From contig JAJXZM010000373.1 of NCBI GenBank assembly GCA_021780055.1, positions 1 to 8,697 of the forward strand: a stretch of 8,697 nt of DNA, in the 5' to 3' direction. A program made the position numbers and the translations under genes. The notes under the pieces are model-generated. The model saw only the letters and a program-made list of their open reading frames with translations, did not search any database and was not told where the DNA came from. Position 1 is the stretch's first letter; every line of letters starts with the position of its first letter. Positions 1-6,592 of this stretch are shown one piece after another. Source of the DNA: Acidobacteriota bacterium. GTDB lineage: Bacteria > Acidobacteriota > Terriglobia > UBA7540.

Positions 1-706
1 GGCCAGGCTCGAACACCTCCGTCGAGGGAAGGTCGGCTTGCTGGTCCACGCGTCCGGCGGTCTCTTCGGATGTTTTGGTCAGCGACGTTCCGTAGGTGCC
101 CTCGAGTCCCGGGATCGCCACCTGCGCGCGCACGGCCTTGAAGCCGCGTTCCATGGCGCGCCGGACCGCGTCTTCAGTTTCGTCAAAGTTTTTTCCGGTT
201 GCATGGGTGTAGGCCAGCACGCCGCGCCGGGTGAGCCCGCCAAGAAGTTGATAGACCGGCATCCCGGCCAGCTTGCCCTTGATGTCCCACAGCGCCAGGT
301 CGATGCCGGCAAGCGCCGTCATCTGGACGGGCCCCGAGCGCCAGTAAGGAGCGCGATAGAGGCATTGCCAGATGTCTTCCACTTGCTCAGGGTCGCGCCC
401 GATCAGCATGGGCGCAATGTGTTTTTCGAGCGCAGCGGCCACAGCCAGTTCGCGGCCGTTGAGCGTGGCGTCGCCAACGCCGTAAAGTTCCGGCTCACTG
501 GTGAGGACCTTGACCAGCACGTAGTTGCGGTCGGGGCAGGTTACGATGACGCGCACTTCGGTGATTTTCAAGCGCTCGCGGCCGTGCGTTGTCGTCCTGT
601 GAATACCTTTACTGCTGCTGGGTATCTCCATCGTCAGCACGTTGTTCTTGTTCGCACCGCGCGGTTTTTGCGCGCCCCTGCCGGACTGTGGTTTCTGAGT
701 TTTCAT
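1..706 (-). CDS. Mannonate/gluconate dehydratase-type enolase superfamily protein (ManD/RspA family), 3' truncated by window edge
   Basis: The reverse strand encodes 235 residues of the ManD (D-mannonate / D-gluconate dehydratase, RspA-like) branch of the enolase superfamily, an Mg-dependent sugar-acid dehydratase giving 2-keto-3-deoxy acids. Visible family signatures are VIVTCPDRNYV (53-63), GDATLNGRE (78-86), LIGRD (101-105), ALWDIKGK (138-145), YTHATG (166-171) and RAQ...TYG (193-206). From memory of the Novosphingobium ManD structure, Asn37, His122, Arg147 and Tyr159 are active-site residues. Here N83, H168, R193 and Y205 lie in the same order with a constant offset of 46. The metal-binding C-terminal barrel lies outside the window. 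The start is unsure. The family normally begins at the MKIT-like segment, which here is residue 46 (TTG at 571). The ATG at 706 adds 45 unmatched residues, and no start has a convincing Shine-Dalgarno. An in-frame stop lies at 781-779. The gene is divergent from the anSME gene. Family is sure, substrate is not. Confidence 0.88.
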   Translation of the reverse strand, partial: MKTQKPQSGRGAQKPRGANKNNVLTMEIPSSSKGIHRTTTHGRERLKITEVRVIVTCPDRNYVLVKVLTSEPELYGVGDATLNGRELAVAAALEKHIAPMLIGRDPEQVEDIWQCLYRAPYWRSGPVQMTALAGIDLALWDIKGKLAGMPVYQLLGGLTRRGVLAYTHATGKNFDETEDAVRRAMERGFKAVRAQVAIPGLEGTYGTSLTKTSEETAGRVDQQADLPSTEVFEPG

Positions 707-882
707 GGAAGTGATTTTCAGCCAAAGCAGTCCACAATACAACGTATTCTGTTTGGTGTTGCGTCGCGCGATTGCACATCATTCGGCACCGGTAAGCGCG
801 GCAGTAGAAAAAGCGATCTCGATGATTGTGCGGCAGCCGACTTCATTGCGCGCGATTGCCGCATAGAATAGACTGACCAGCT
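707..882. promoter_or_regulatory. Divergent intergenic region with repeats between the ManD-like and anSME genes
   Basis: This 176-nt gap must hold the promoters of both divergent genes. It contains an 11-nt perfect direct repeat (CGCGCGATTGC at 765-775 and 849-859, 84 nt apart start to start). It also contains a 7-nt perfect inverted repeat (TGCGGCA at 829-835, TGCCGCA at 857-863). No cobalamin riboswitch, tRNA or other RNA gene was recognised. Function as an operator region is inference from position and repeats. Confidence 0.4.
842..869 (+). promoter_or_regulatory. Possible weak promoter for the anSME gene
   Basis: TAGAAT at 864-869 resembles a sigma-70 -10 hexamer and directly abuts the right arm of the inverted repeat ending at 863. 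The only -35-like element at proper spacing is TTCATT (842-847, 16 nt spacer), which matches TTGACA at three positions. Transcription would begin only a few bases before the ATG at 883, giving an almost leaderless message. The call is weak. Confidence 0.2.
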
Positions 883-2241
883 ATGGGCCAATCACCTGAC
901 AGCAGCGTTGCTGAGAAGCCACTACCGGTACAGGAACCCCTGACGGCTTTTCACATCATGACCAAGCCGATAGGGCCCATCTGCAACCTGGACTGCCGTT
1001 ACTGCTTCTATCTCGAAAAAGAGAACCTCTACCCGGGACAATCGAGCTGGGCCATGCCCGAGGACGTGCTGGAAACCTACGTCCGGGACTACATTCAGGC
1101 CCAGAATGTTCCACAGGTTTCTTTTGCCTGGCAGGGCGGCGAGCCAACCTTGCTGGGCGTTGAGTATTTTGAGAAAGCCGTCGAGCTGCAGAAGAAGTAC
1201 GCCGACGGAAAGCGGATCGAAAACGCGTTCCAGACCAACGGCGTTCTGCTGGACGACCAATGGGGCGAGTTCCTTTCCAAGAATCAATTTCTGGTGGGCC
1301 TTTCGATTGACGGGCCGCAGAAGCTGCACGACCACTACCGAGTGGACAAGGGCGGCCAGCCGACCTTCAAGCGCGTGATGCGAGGCCTGGGATTTTTGAA
1401 GAAACACGGCGTGGAGTTCAACACGCTGACGGTTGTGCAGCGCCACAATTCCCACCATCCGCTGGATGTCTACCGCTTCCTGCGGGAAAGCGGCAGCGGG
1501 TTTATGCAGTTTATCCCCATCGTGGAAAGAATCGCCAAGGCGCCGAGTCCGGCGGGCCTGGTGCTGATCGGCCCCGGCGCGGAAGATCCCGCGCAGGTTT
1601 CCGAGTGGTCGGTTGAGCCGCTGCAGTACGGAAAGTTTTTGTGTGCGATCTTTGATGAATGGGTCCGCAACGACGTGGGGCGATGCTTTGTCCAGATGTT
1701 CGACGTGGCACTCGAAAGCTGGATGGGCTATCCCGCCAGCCTCTGCGTTTTCCGCGACACCTGCGGATCGGCCATGGCCATGGAGCATAACGGCGACCTC
1801 TATTCCTGCGACCATTTTGTTTACCCGGAGAACAAGCTGGGTAACATCATGGAAAAACCGATCAGCGAGCTTGTGAATTCCGCCCAGCAGCGCAAGTTTG
1901 GCCAGGACAAACTTGATACGCTGCCGCAATATTGCCTTGAATGCGAAGTGCGATTTGCCTGCAACGGCGAATGTCCAAAGCACCGATTTATCCGCACGCC
2001 CGACGGCGAGCAAGGCCTTAATTACCTTTGCGCCGGGTACAAGAAGTTCTTCAACCATATCGATCCGTACATGAGGTTCATGGCCGGGGAACTCCAGCAG
2101 CGCCGGGCGCCCGCCAACGTGATGGAGTGGATAAGATTGCGGGAAGCAGAAGCATCCGACAAGGGACAGCCTGGGAGAAACGATCCCTGCCCATGCGGCA
2201 GCGGCAGAAAGTACAAGAAGTGCTGCGGAGCGTCGGCGTGA
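883..2241 (+). CDS. Anaerobic sulfatase-maturating enzyme (radical SAM/SPASM) with C-terminal SEC-C motif
   Basis: This 452-residue protein belongs to the anSME family. These radical SAM enzymes convert a Cys or Ser of a sulfatase into catalytic C-alpha-formylglycine without oxygen. The radical SAM cluster motif is C34-x3-C38-x2-C41, preceded by the family hallmark FHIMTKPIGP (23-32) and followed by QGGEPTL (84-90). The SPASM part supplies C288, C294, C309, C351, C354, C360, C364 and C383. Their spacing follows the eight auxiliary-cluster cysteines of the Clostridium perfringens enzyme (recalled from its structure). D310, right after C309, matches the catalytic aspartate. Residues 428-450 add a SEC-C zinc motif, CxC-x8-CC (C436, C438, C447, C448), usually seen on SecA and on assorted other proteins. 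The ATG is kept because conserved residues begin at about 22, although no clear Shine-Dalgarno precedes it. No sulfatase lies in the window. It precedes the methyltransferase genes by 47 nt. Confidence 0.93.
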   Translation: MGQSPDSSVAEKPLPVQEPLTAFHIMTKPIGPICNLDCRYCFYLEKENLYPGQSSWAMPEDVLETYVRDYIQAQNVPQVSFAWQGGEPTLLGVEYFEKAVELQKKYADGKRIENAFQTNGVLLDDQWGEFLSKNQFLVGLSIDGPQKLHDHYRVDKGGQPTFKRVMRGLGFLKKHGVEFNTLTVVQRHNSHHPLDVYRFLRESGSGFMQFIPIVERIAKAPSPAGLVLIGPGAEDPAQVSEWSVEPLQYGKFLCAIFDEWVRNDVGRCFVQMFDVALESWMGYPASLCVFRDTCGSAMAMEHNGDLYSCDHFVYPENKLGNIMEKPISELVNSAQQRKFGQDKLDTLPQYCLECEVRFACNGECPKHRFIRTPDGEQGLNYLCAGYKKFFNHIDPYMRFMAGELQQRRAPANVMEWIRLREAEASDKGQPGRNDPCPCGSGRKYKKCCGASA

Positions 2242-2288
2242 AACACGTGAATCGGATCAAGCAGGCTGATAACCGCTCCGGTTAAGAG

Positions 2289-3161
2289 ATGGATATGAAG
2301 AGGCTGTTCGAAGAACTATTGGCGGCGGCTCCCGTCCTGACCGACGGCGCCTGGGGAACGGAATTGCAGGCGCGTGGCCTGCAGGCTGGCGATTGTCCTG
2401 ATGAGTGGAACCTGTTACATCCGGAGCGCGTGGAGCAAGTCGCCCGCGCCTACGTCGAAGCCGGTAGCCGGATTATTCTGACCAATACTTTCGGAGCCAA
2501 CCGCATCATGCTGGCCCGTCACGACCTTGCCGAAAGAGCGCAGGACATCAACCGTGCGGGCGTGGAGATTTCACGGCGGGCCGCGGTTGGACGCGCTCGA
2601 GTCTTTGCGTCGATGGGGCCGTGCGGCAGACTGTTGTGCACGGAGGAAGTGAGCGCCGAGGAAGTCTCCCAGGCTTTCGAGGAGCAGGCCCGGGCGCTGG
2701 CCGATGCCGGCGCCGACGCAATTGTGATCGAAACCATGAGCGACCCTGCTGAAGCGAAACTTGCGGTGGCGGCCGCCGCCGCGACGGGTCTTCCTGTGGT
2801 CGCCTGCATGACTTTTGATTCCGGGCGTGAGCACGACCGCACCATAATGGGTACTACGCCGGAAGAAGCCGCGGGCGTGCTGACGGCTGCCGGAGCAGAC
2901 GTAGTGGGAGCCAACTGCGGCCAGGGCGCAGAAGGTTACATTGCGATCTGCAAACGCCTGCGGGCTGCCACGGACCTGCCGCTGTGGATGAAGCCGAACG
3001 CCGGATTGCCGGAAATTGTAGACGGGCGGCTGCACTACAGCGAGACGCCTCAGTCCTTCGCCAGCCAGGCAAAGGCGCTGGTTGCGGCTGGTGCCAGCTT
3101 TATTGGCGGCTGCTGCGGCACGTCGCCGGATTTCATCCGCGAACTTGCGGCGTGCTTGTGA
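2289..3161 (+). CDS. Homocysteine S-methyltransferase domain protein (MetH N-terminal domain/BHMT type)
   Basis: This 290-residue protein is essentially one homocysteine-binding TIM barrel, like the first domain of cobalamin-dependent MetH or betaine-homocysteine methyltransferase. It would transfer a methyl group to homocysteine, giving methionine. Motifs seen are TDGAWGTELQ (18-27), ILTNTFGAN (63-71), VGANCG with C210, and GGCCGT with C275 and C276. The three cysteines are the expected zinc ligands that activate homocysteine thiolate. There is no pterin-binding, B12-binding or SAM-dependent reactivation domain, so it cannot be a complete MetH. The separate corrinoid protein at 6593 and the RACo-like reactivase at 5042 could supply the missing parts. 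ATG at 2289 (or the second ATG at 2295) starts it, with the purine stretch AAGAG just upstream. The next gene follows 27 nt after its stop. The methyl donor is inferred from context; methylcorrinoid fits best, but S-methylmethionine or betaine cannot be excluded. Confidence 0.88.
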   Translation: MDMKRLFEELLAAAPVLTDGAWGTELQARGLQAGDCPDEWNLLHPERVEQVARAYVEAGSRIILTNTFGANRIMLARHDLAERAQDINRAGVEISRRAAVGRARVFASMGPCGRLLCTEEVSAEEVSQAFEEQARALADAGADAIVIETMSDPAEAKLAVAAAAATGLPVVACMTFDSGREHDRTIMGTTPEEAAGVLTAAGADVVGANCGQGAEGYIAICKRLRAATDLPLWMKPNAGLPEIVDGRLHYSETPQSFASQAKALVAAGASFIGGCCGTSPDFIRELAACL

Positions 3162-3177
3162 TTGGCGCGAGAGCCTC

Positions 3178-3181
3178 GGAA
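3178..3181 (+). promoter_or_regulatory. Ribosome binding site that decides the DUF1638 start
   Basis: GGAA at 3178-3181 lies 7 nt before the ATG at 3189. It supports that ATG over the in-frame TTG at 3162, which directly abuts the preceding stop codon and has no Shine-Dalgarno of its own. Confidence 0.5.
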
Positions 3182-3188
3182 CAGGCCT

Positions 3189-3935
3189 ATGCGGTTGCGA
3201 CTGATCAGTTGTGAAATCTTCTTCCGCGAAATGTGCGCGCTGATTGCGCGCTCGCCGCACACGATTGACGTGGAGTTCCTGCCCAAGGGACTGCACGACG
3301 TGGGCACGGCAGAGATGCACACGCGCCTGCAGGCAGCCATCGACCGGATCGACAACACTCCCTACGACGCCATCCTGCTCGGCTACGGTCTCTGCAACAA
3401 CGGAATCGTGGGACTGACCTCTCATGACAGGCAACTGGTGGTCCCTCGGGCGCACGACTGCATCACGCTTTTCATGGGCAGCGCCTCGCGCTACATGGAC
3501 TACTTCCAGACCCACCCAGGTGTTTACTTCACGACGACAGGCTGGATTGAACGCGGCGGCGCCGACGGGGACCTCAGCCAGCTTGCGCTCGGGAAGCAAC
3601 TGGGCTTCCTACAAACTTATGAGGAAATGGTGGCGCGCTACGGCGAGGACAATGCTCGTTATCTTCAGCAGGAACTTGGCCATCTGACACGACATTACCG
3701 TCAGTTCACTTTTATCGAGATGGGAATCGAACCAGACGGGAGTTTTGAAGAGCGCACGCGCCAGGATGCTGCGGAGCGCGGCTGGGTGTTTGAAAAAGTG
3801 CAGGGAGATCTCGACCTGCTACGGCGCCTGCTGGACGGACATTGGGATGAAAAGGAGTTCCTGATTGTTCCGCCGGGATTTCAGATTGTCGCGAAGTACG
3901 ACGAAGGCATCATTGCTGCTGAGCCGGCCGGTTGA
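3189..3935 (+). CDS. DUF1638 family protein, function unknown
   Basis: This 248-residue soluble protein has no signal peptide or membrane segment and is recognised as DUF1638 (Pfam PF07796). The basis is its start RLRLISCEIFFREMC, the segment LLGYGLCNNG (63-72), PRAHDC (86-91) and FTTTGW (114-119). The family has no established enzymatic role that I can name. Its members are repeatedly found beside corrinoid methyltransferase genes in methanogens and anaerobic bacteria. C8, C69, H89 and C91 fall in the best-conserved-looking segments and could bind a metal or a corrinoid/thiol ligand, but that is inference. The ATG at 3189 is preferred because the family typically begins at this hydrophobic strand; a TTG at 3162 would add nine residues. 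It lies between the homocysteine methyltransferase and the first URO-D gene in the same orientation. Family assignment is fairly sure; role is open. Confidence 0.82.
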   Translation: MRLRLISCEIFFREMCALIARSPHTIDVEFLPKGLHDVGTAEMHTRLQAAIDRIDNTPYDAILLGYGLCNNGIVGLTSHDRQLVVPRAHDCITLFMGSASRYMDYFQTHPGVYFTTTGWIERGGADGDLSQLALGKQLGFLQTYEEMVARYGEDNARYLQQELGHLTRHYRQFTFIEMGIEPDGSFEERTRQDAAERGWVFEKVQGDLDLLRRLLDGHWDEKEFLIVPPGFQIVAKYDEGIIAAEPAG

Positions 3936-3979
3936 TAATTCAGCCCCCTCGGGCAATTCCTGGGGCGGCAAGACAGATT

Positions 3980-3985
3980 GAGGGA
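3980..3985 (+). promoter_or_regulatory. Ribosome binding site that decides the first URO-D gene start
   Basis: GAGGGA at 3980-3985 lies 6 nt before the ATG at 3992, which begins the family-typical sequence MNGRERVLAMLDG. This rules against the in-frame TTG at 3932 that overlaps the end of the DUF1638 gene. Confidence 0.7.
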
Positions 3986-3991
3986 ACGGTG

Positions 3992-5002
3992 ATGAACGGA
4001 CGAGAACGGGTTCTGGCAATGCTGGACGGGCGTGCGGTCGATTGCCTGCCCGTCATGCCCATTACCATGATGTTCGCCGTGGACCAGATCGGGAAAAAAT
4101 ACTATGAATATGCCACGGACTATCATGTGCTGGCTGATGCGCAGGTTCTGACTGCGGAGACTTTTGACTTTGACCACGTTTCCGCCATCGCTGAAACCCG
4201 GGAGGCTCCTGATTGCGGCGCGGTGGTGGAATATTTTGATGACCAGCCGCCCTCAGTTGTGGAGAGCCGGGCCCTCCTGGCGGACAAGTCTTCTCTTGCC
4301 AGGCTTGAAATTCCTGATCCGCTTGCAGGGCCACGCATGCACGATCGCATCAAGGGGATAGAGCTGCTAAAGGAGCGCGCGGGTGCGGAAAAGATCGTGG
4401 AAGGTTGGATCGAAGGGCCCTGCGGCGCCTCTGCAGACCTGCGAGGAATCAACACATTGATGCTCGATTTCTATGATGACCCGGCGTTCATTCGCGACGT
4501 TTTCGGTTACACCGTGGAAGTCGGACTGCGCTTTGCCCGTGCGCAAATCAAAGCAGGAGCGGACATCATCGGCATCGGCGACCCGGCGGCGTCGCTGGTG
4601 GGACCGAAAATATATGAGGAATTTGTCTGGCCCTACGAAAAGAAGCTGGTGGATGGCCTACACGAGTTGGGCGCACGAGTAAGGCTCCATATTTGCGGCA
4701 ATACTCGCCACATCCTGCAGGGAATGGGCAGACTGGGGTGCGACATTGTTGACTTGGACTCGGCCGCGCCGCTTGGCGAAGCCAGAGCCGCCATGGGGCC
4801 TGACCAGGTCTTGCTGGGAAACATCGATCCCGTGCGCGATCTCCGCGACGGAACGCCGGAATCGGTCTATGCCGCGATATCGGAATGCCACCGCCAGGCC
4901 GGGCCTCGATTTATTGTGGGCGCGGGTTGCGAGGTGCCACGTGATACTCCCGCCGACAACGTACACGCTATGGTACGCTACGCGCGAGAGCATACGCCAT
5001 GA
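3992..5002 (+). CDS. URO-D family corrinoid methyltransferase, MtaA/MtbA-like
   Basis: This 336-residue protein of the uroporphyrinogen decarboxylase fold (PF01208) has the features of methylcobamide:thiol methyltransferases (MtaA, MtbA) rather than of true HemE. The start MNGRERVLAMLDG matches the family. IGIGDPAASLVGP is the typical barrel segment. The zinc motif is complete as H233-x-C235 (in LHICGN) with the third ligand C313 (in VGAGCEVP). It would take the methyl group from the corrinoid protein encoded at 6593 and pass it to a thiol or other acceptor, or work in the opposite direction. In methanogens the acceptor is coenzyme M. In this presumably bacterial setting the acceptor is unknown, and a folate or homocysteine partner is possible. 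Length is normal for the MtaA group. The nearest gene downstream is the reactivase, 39 nt beyond its stop. Confidence 0.85.
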   Translation: MNGRERVLAMLDGRAVDCLPVMPITMMFAVDQIGKKYYEYATDYHVLADAQVLTAETFDFDHVSAIAETREAPDCGAVVEYFDDQPPSVVESRALLADKSSLARLEIPDPLAGPRMHDRIKGIELLKERAGAEKIVEGWIEGPCGASADLRGINTLMLDFYDDPAFIRDVFGYTVEVGLRFARAQIKAGADIIGIGDPAASLVGPKIYEEFVWPYEKKLVDGLHELGARVRLHICGNTRHILQGMGRLGCDIVDLDSAAPLGEARAAMGPDQVLLGNIDPVRDLRDGTPESVYAAISECHRQAGPRFIVGAGCEVPRDTPADNVHAMVRYAREHTP

Positions 5003-5041
5003 CGCAGAATTGATTCGCGACCTGAGAGGAAGCGAAGAGCC

Positions 5042-6580
5042 TTGGAGCATGTGAAAACACATCGCATCGTTTTACAGCCGACCCATATGGTGCTGACGGC
5101 GCCGGCGGGGAGCCCGCTGCGCGACTTGCTTTTCGAGCAGGGGGTGGAATTCCCTTGCGGAGGCCGGGGCCGGTGCCGCGGGTGCAGGATTCGAGTGCAC
5201 GAGGGCACTGCCGAAATCAACGACGCGCAGCGTGAGCGGCTTTCGGAACAAGAGTTGAAAAACGGCTGGCGACTGGCGTGCCAGTGCTCGCTGGCAGGCG
5301 ACCTGGTGGTTGAACTTCGGCAATGGGATGCTGCCATCCTGGCCGATGATTCGCAGTTTGTTTTCGAGCCCCGCCCAGGTCTCGGCGTGGCTGTAGACCT
5401 GGGAACAACCACGCTGGTGGCGCAGTTGCTCGACCTCACCACAGGGCGTGTGCTCGCCGTGCGGACGGCGCTGAACGCCCAGGCGCGTTACGGTGCCGAC
5501 ATCATGAGCCGCGTTGAATACGCGACGGCAGACGATCACCTGCCTGAACTCGCGGACTTGATCCGTCGCCAGATTGTCAGCTTGATCGATCAGATGATTT
5601 TCTCATCGAAGGCCGCGCGCGATGAGATTCGCGACGTGGTGCTTGTGGGCAATACTGTGATGCACCACCTGTTCTGCGGGCTCGACGTTGAGCCGCTCGC
5701 GCACTATCCGTTTGAATCGCCGCACTCCGGACTTCAGCAATTCCGTGCGAGTGATCTTGACTGGAACCTGAATCCGCAAGCGACCATCCGATTCCTCCCC
5801 TGCCTGGGCGGATTCGTAGGAAGCGATGTGCTGGCGGGAGTGCTGGCAACGCGGCTGAGCGAAAGTGAAGAGATGGGTGGACTGATTGATCTTGGCACCA
5901 ACGGCGAGATTGTTGTCGGGAACAGCTCGCGGTTGCTCTGTGCTTCGACGGCTGCCGGTCCTGCCTTTGAGGGTGCGCGAATCAGCATGGGCATGCGAGC
6001 CGCCACCGGTGCCATCAGCCAGGTGGTGGTGGAGAACCAGCGCCTGGTCTGCCATGTACTGGGAAACGTTGTGCCGCAGGGCCTGTGCGGGAGCGGTCTG
6101 GTGGACGCGGTGGCCGCCGGCCTGGATCTCCAGGTCATCGAGCCCTCCGGCCGCTTCTCAAATGGCCGCAAAGAATGGACGCTTGCCACGCCTGTGGTGC
6201 TGACGCAAAGCGACATCCGTGAACTTCAGCTTGCAAAGGGCGCAATCGCCGCGGGCTTGAGTCTTCTTCTCGGCCGTCTCGGTGCCGGCATCAACGATGT
6301 GAAAAAGCTTTACCTGGCCGGGGCTTTTGGCAATTATATTTCCCGTGCGAGCGCCCGGCGCATCGGCTTGATTGACATGCCCATCGATCAGGTTTCGCCA
6401 GCGGGAAACACGGCGTTGCTGGGCGCCAAGCTGGCCCTTTTCTCCGGTGATGACGAAGGCGGTTCCTACACGGGGCTGCGCCGGAAGATCGAGCACGTGG
6501 CTTTGAAGTCTGATGCGAAGTTCCAGGAAGTGTTTGTTGACGGGCTTGGTTTTCCACACCCATTTCACGTGCAGAGTTAG
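5042..6580 (+). CDS. RACo-like corrinoid reductive activase ([2Fe-2S] ferredoxin plus ASKHA domain, DUF4445)
   Basis: This protein of up to 512 residues would reduce inactive Co(II) corrinoid protein to Co(I) with ATP. Residues 1-95 form a plant-type [2Fe-2S] ferredoxin domain with C39-x5-C45-x2-C48 and a fourth ligand at C80 (C82 adjacent). After a short linker come ASKHA ATPase signatures: DLGTTT (119-124), LVGNTVMHH, FLPCLGGFVGSD, DLGTNGE (from D283), CGSGLVDA and AGAFGN (from A426). The C-terminus ends in a family-like FVDGLGFP. It is shorter than the roughly 630-residue RACo of acetogens, mainly because the linker is short. It lacks the two C-terminal [4Fe-4S] motifs of RamA. The start is not settled: TTG at 5042 follows purine-rich AGAGGAAG (5025-5032), while GTG at 5051 has GGAG (5044-5047) only 3 nt away. 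Its gene sits 12 nt before that of the corrinoid protein, its likely partner. Confidence 0.9.
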   Translation: MEHVKTHRIVLQPTHMVLTAPAGSPLRDLLFEQGVEFPCGGRGRCRGCRIRVHEGTAEINDAQRERLSEQELKNGWRLACQCSLAGDLVVELRQWDAAILADDSQFVFEPRPGLGVAVDLGTTTLVAQLLDLTTGRVLAVRTALNAQARYGADIMSRVEYATADDHLPELADLIRRQIVSLIDQMIFSSKAARDEIRDVVLVGNTVMHHLFCGLDVEPLAHYPFESPHSGLQQFRASDLDWNLNPQATIRFLPCLGGFVGSDVLAGVLATRLSESEEMGGLIDLGTNGEIVVGNSSRLLCASTAAGPAFEGARISMGMRAATGAISQVVVENQRLVCHVLGNVVPQGLCGSGLVDAVAAGLDLQVIEPSGRFSNGRKEWTLATPVVLTQSDIRELQLAKGAIAAGLSLLLGRLGAGINDVKKLYLAGAFGNYISRASARRIGLIDMPIDQVSPAGNTALLGAKLALFSGDDEGGSYTGLRRKIEHVALKSDAKFQEVFVDGLGFPHPFHVQS

Positions 6581-6587
6581 AAGGAGA
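6581..6587 (+). promoter_or_regulatory. Strong ribosome binding site of the corrinoid protein gene
   Basis: AAGGAGA begins right after the reactivase stop codon and ends 5 nt before the ATG at 6593. It is the strongest Shine-Dalgarno in the window, consistent with a corrinoid carrier protein being needed in larger amounts than its reactivase. Confidence 0.75.
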
Positions 6588-6592
6588 GCACC

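Noticed and set aside
38..871. A 277-codon open frame on the plus strand
   Set aside because: It is antisense to the clearly homologous ManD-like gene and runs through the divergent promoter region. The translation has no recognisable domain. It is a by-product of high G+C codon use.
918..925. GCCACTAC, resembling the end of the cobalamin-riboswitch B12 box
   Set aside because: It lies inside the anSME coding sequence and no other riboswitch elements surround it, so chance is the simplest explanation despite the B12-dependent genes downstream.
922..2058. A 378-codon open frame on the minus strand
   Set aside because: It lies entirely opposite the anSME gene, whose motifs are intact from end to end, and its translation resembles no family I know.
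2571..3599. A 342-codon open frame on the minus strand
   Set aside because: It spans parts of two real plus-strand genes and the gap between them, and shows no domain signature.
3992..5002. Possible true uroporphyrinogen decarboxylase (HemE)
   Set aside because: The HxC...C zinc motif and the neighbouring corrinoid protein and reactivase indicate the methyltransferase branch of the fold. HemE does not carry this zinc motif.
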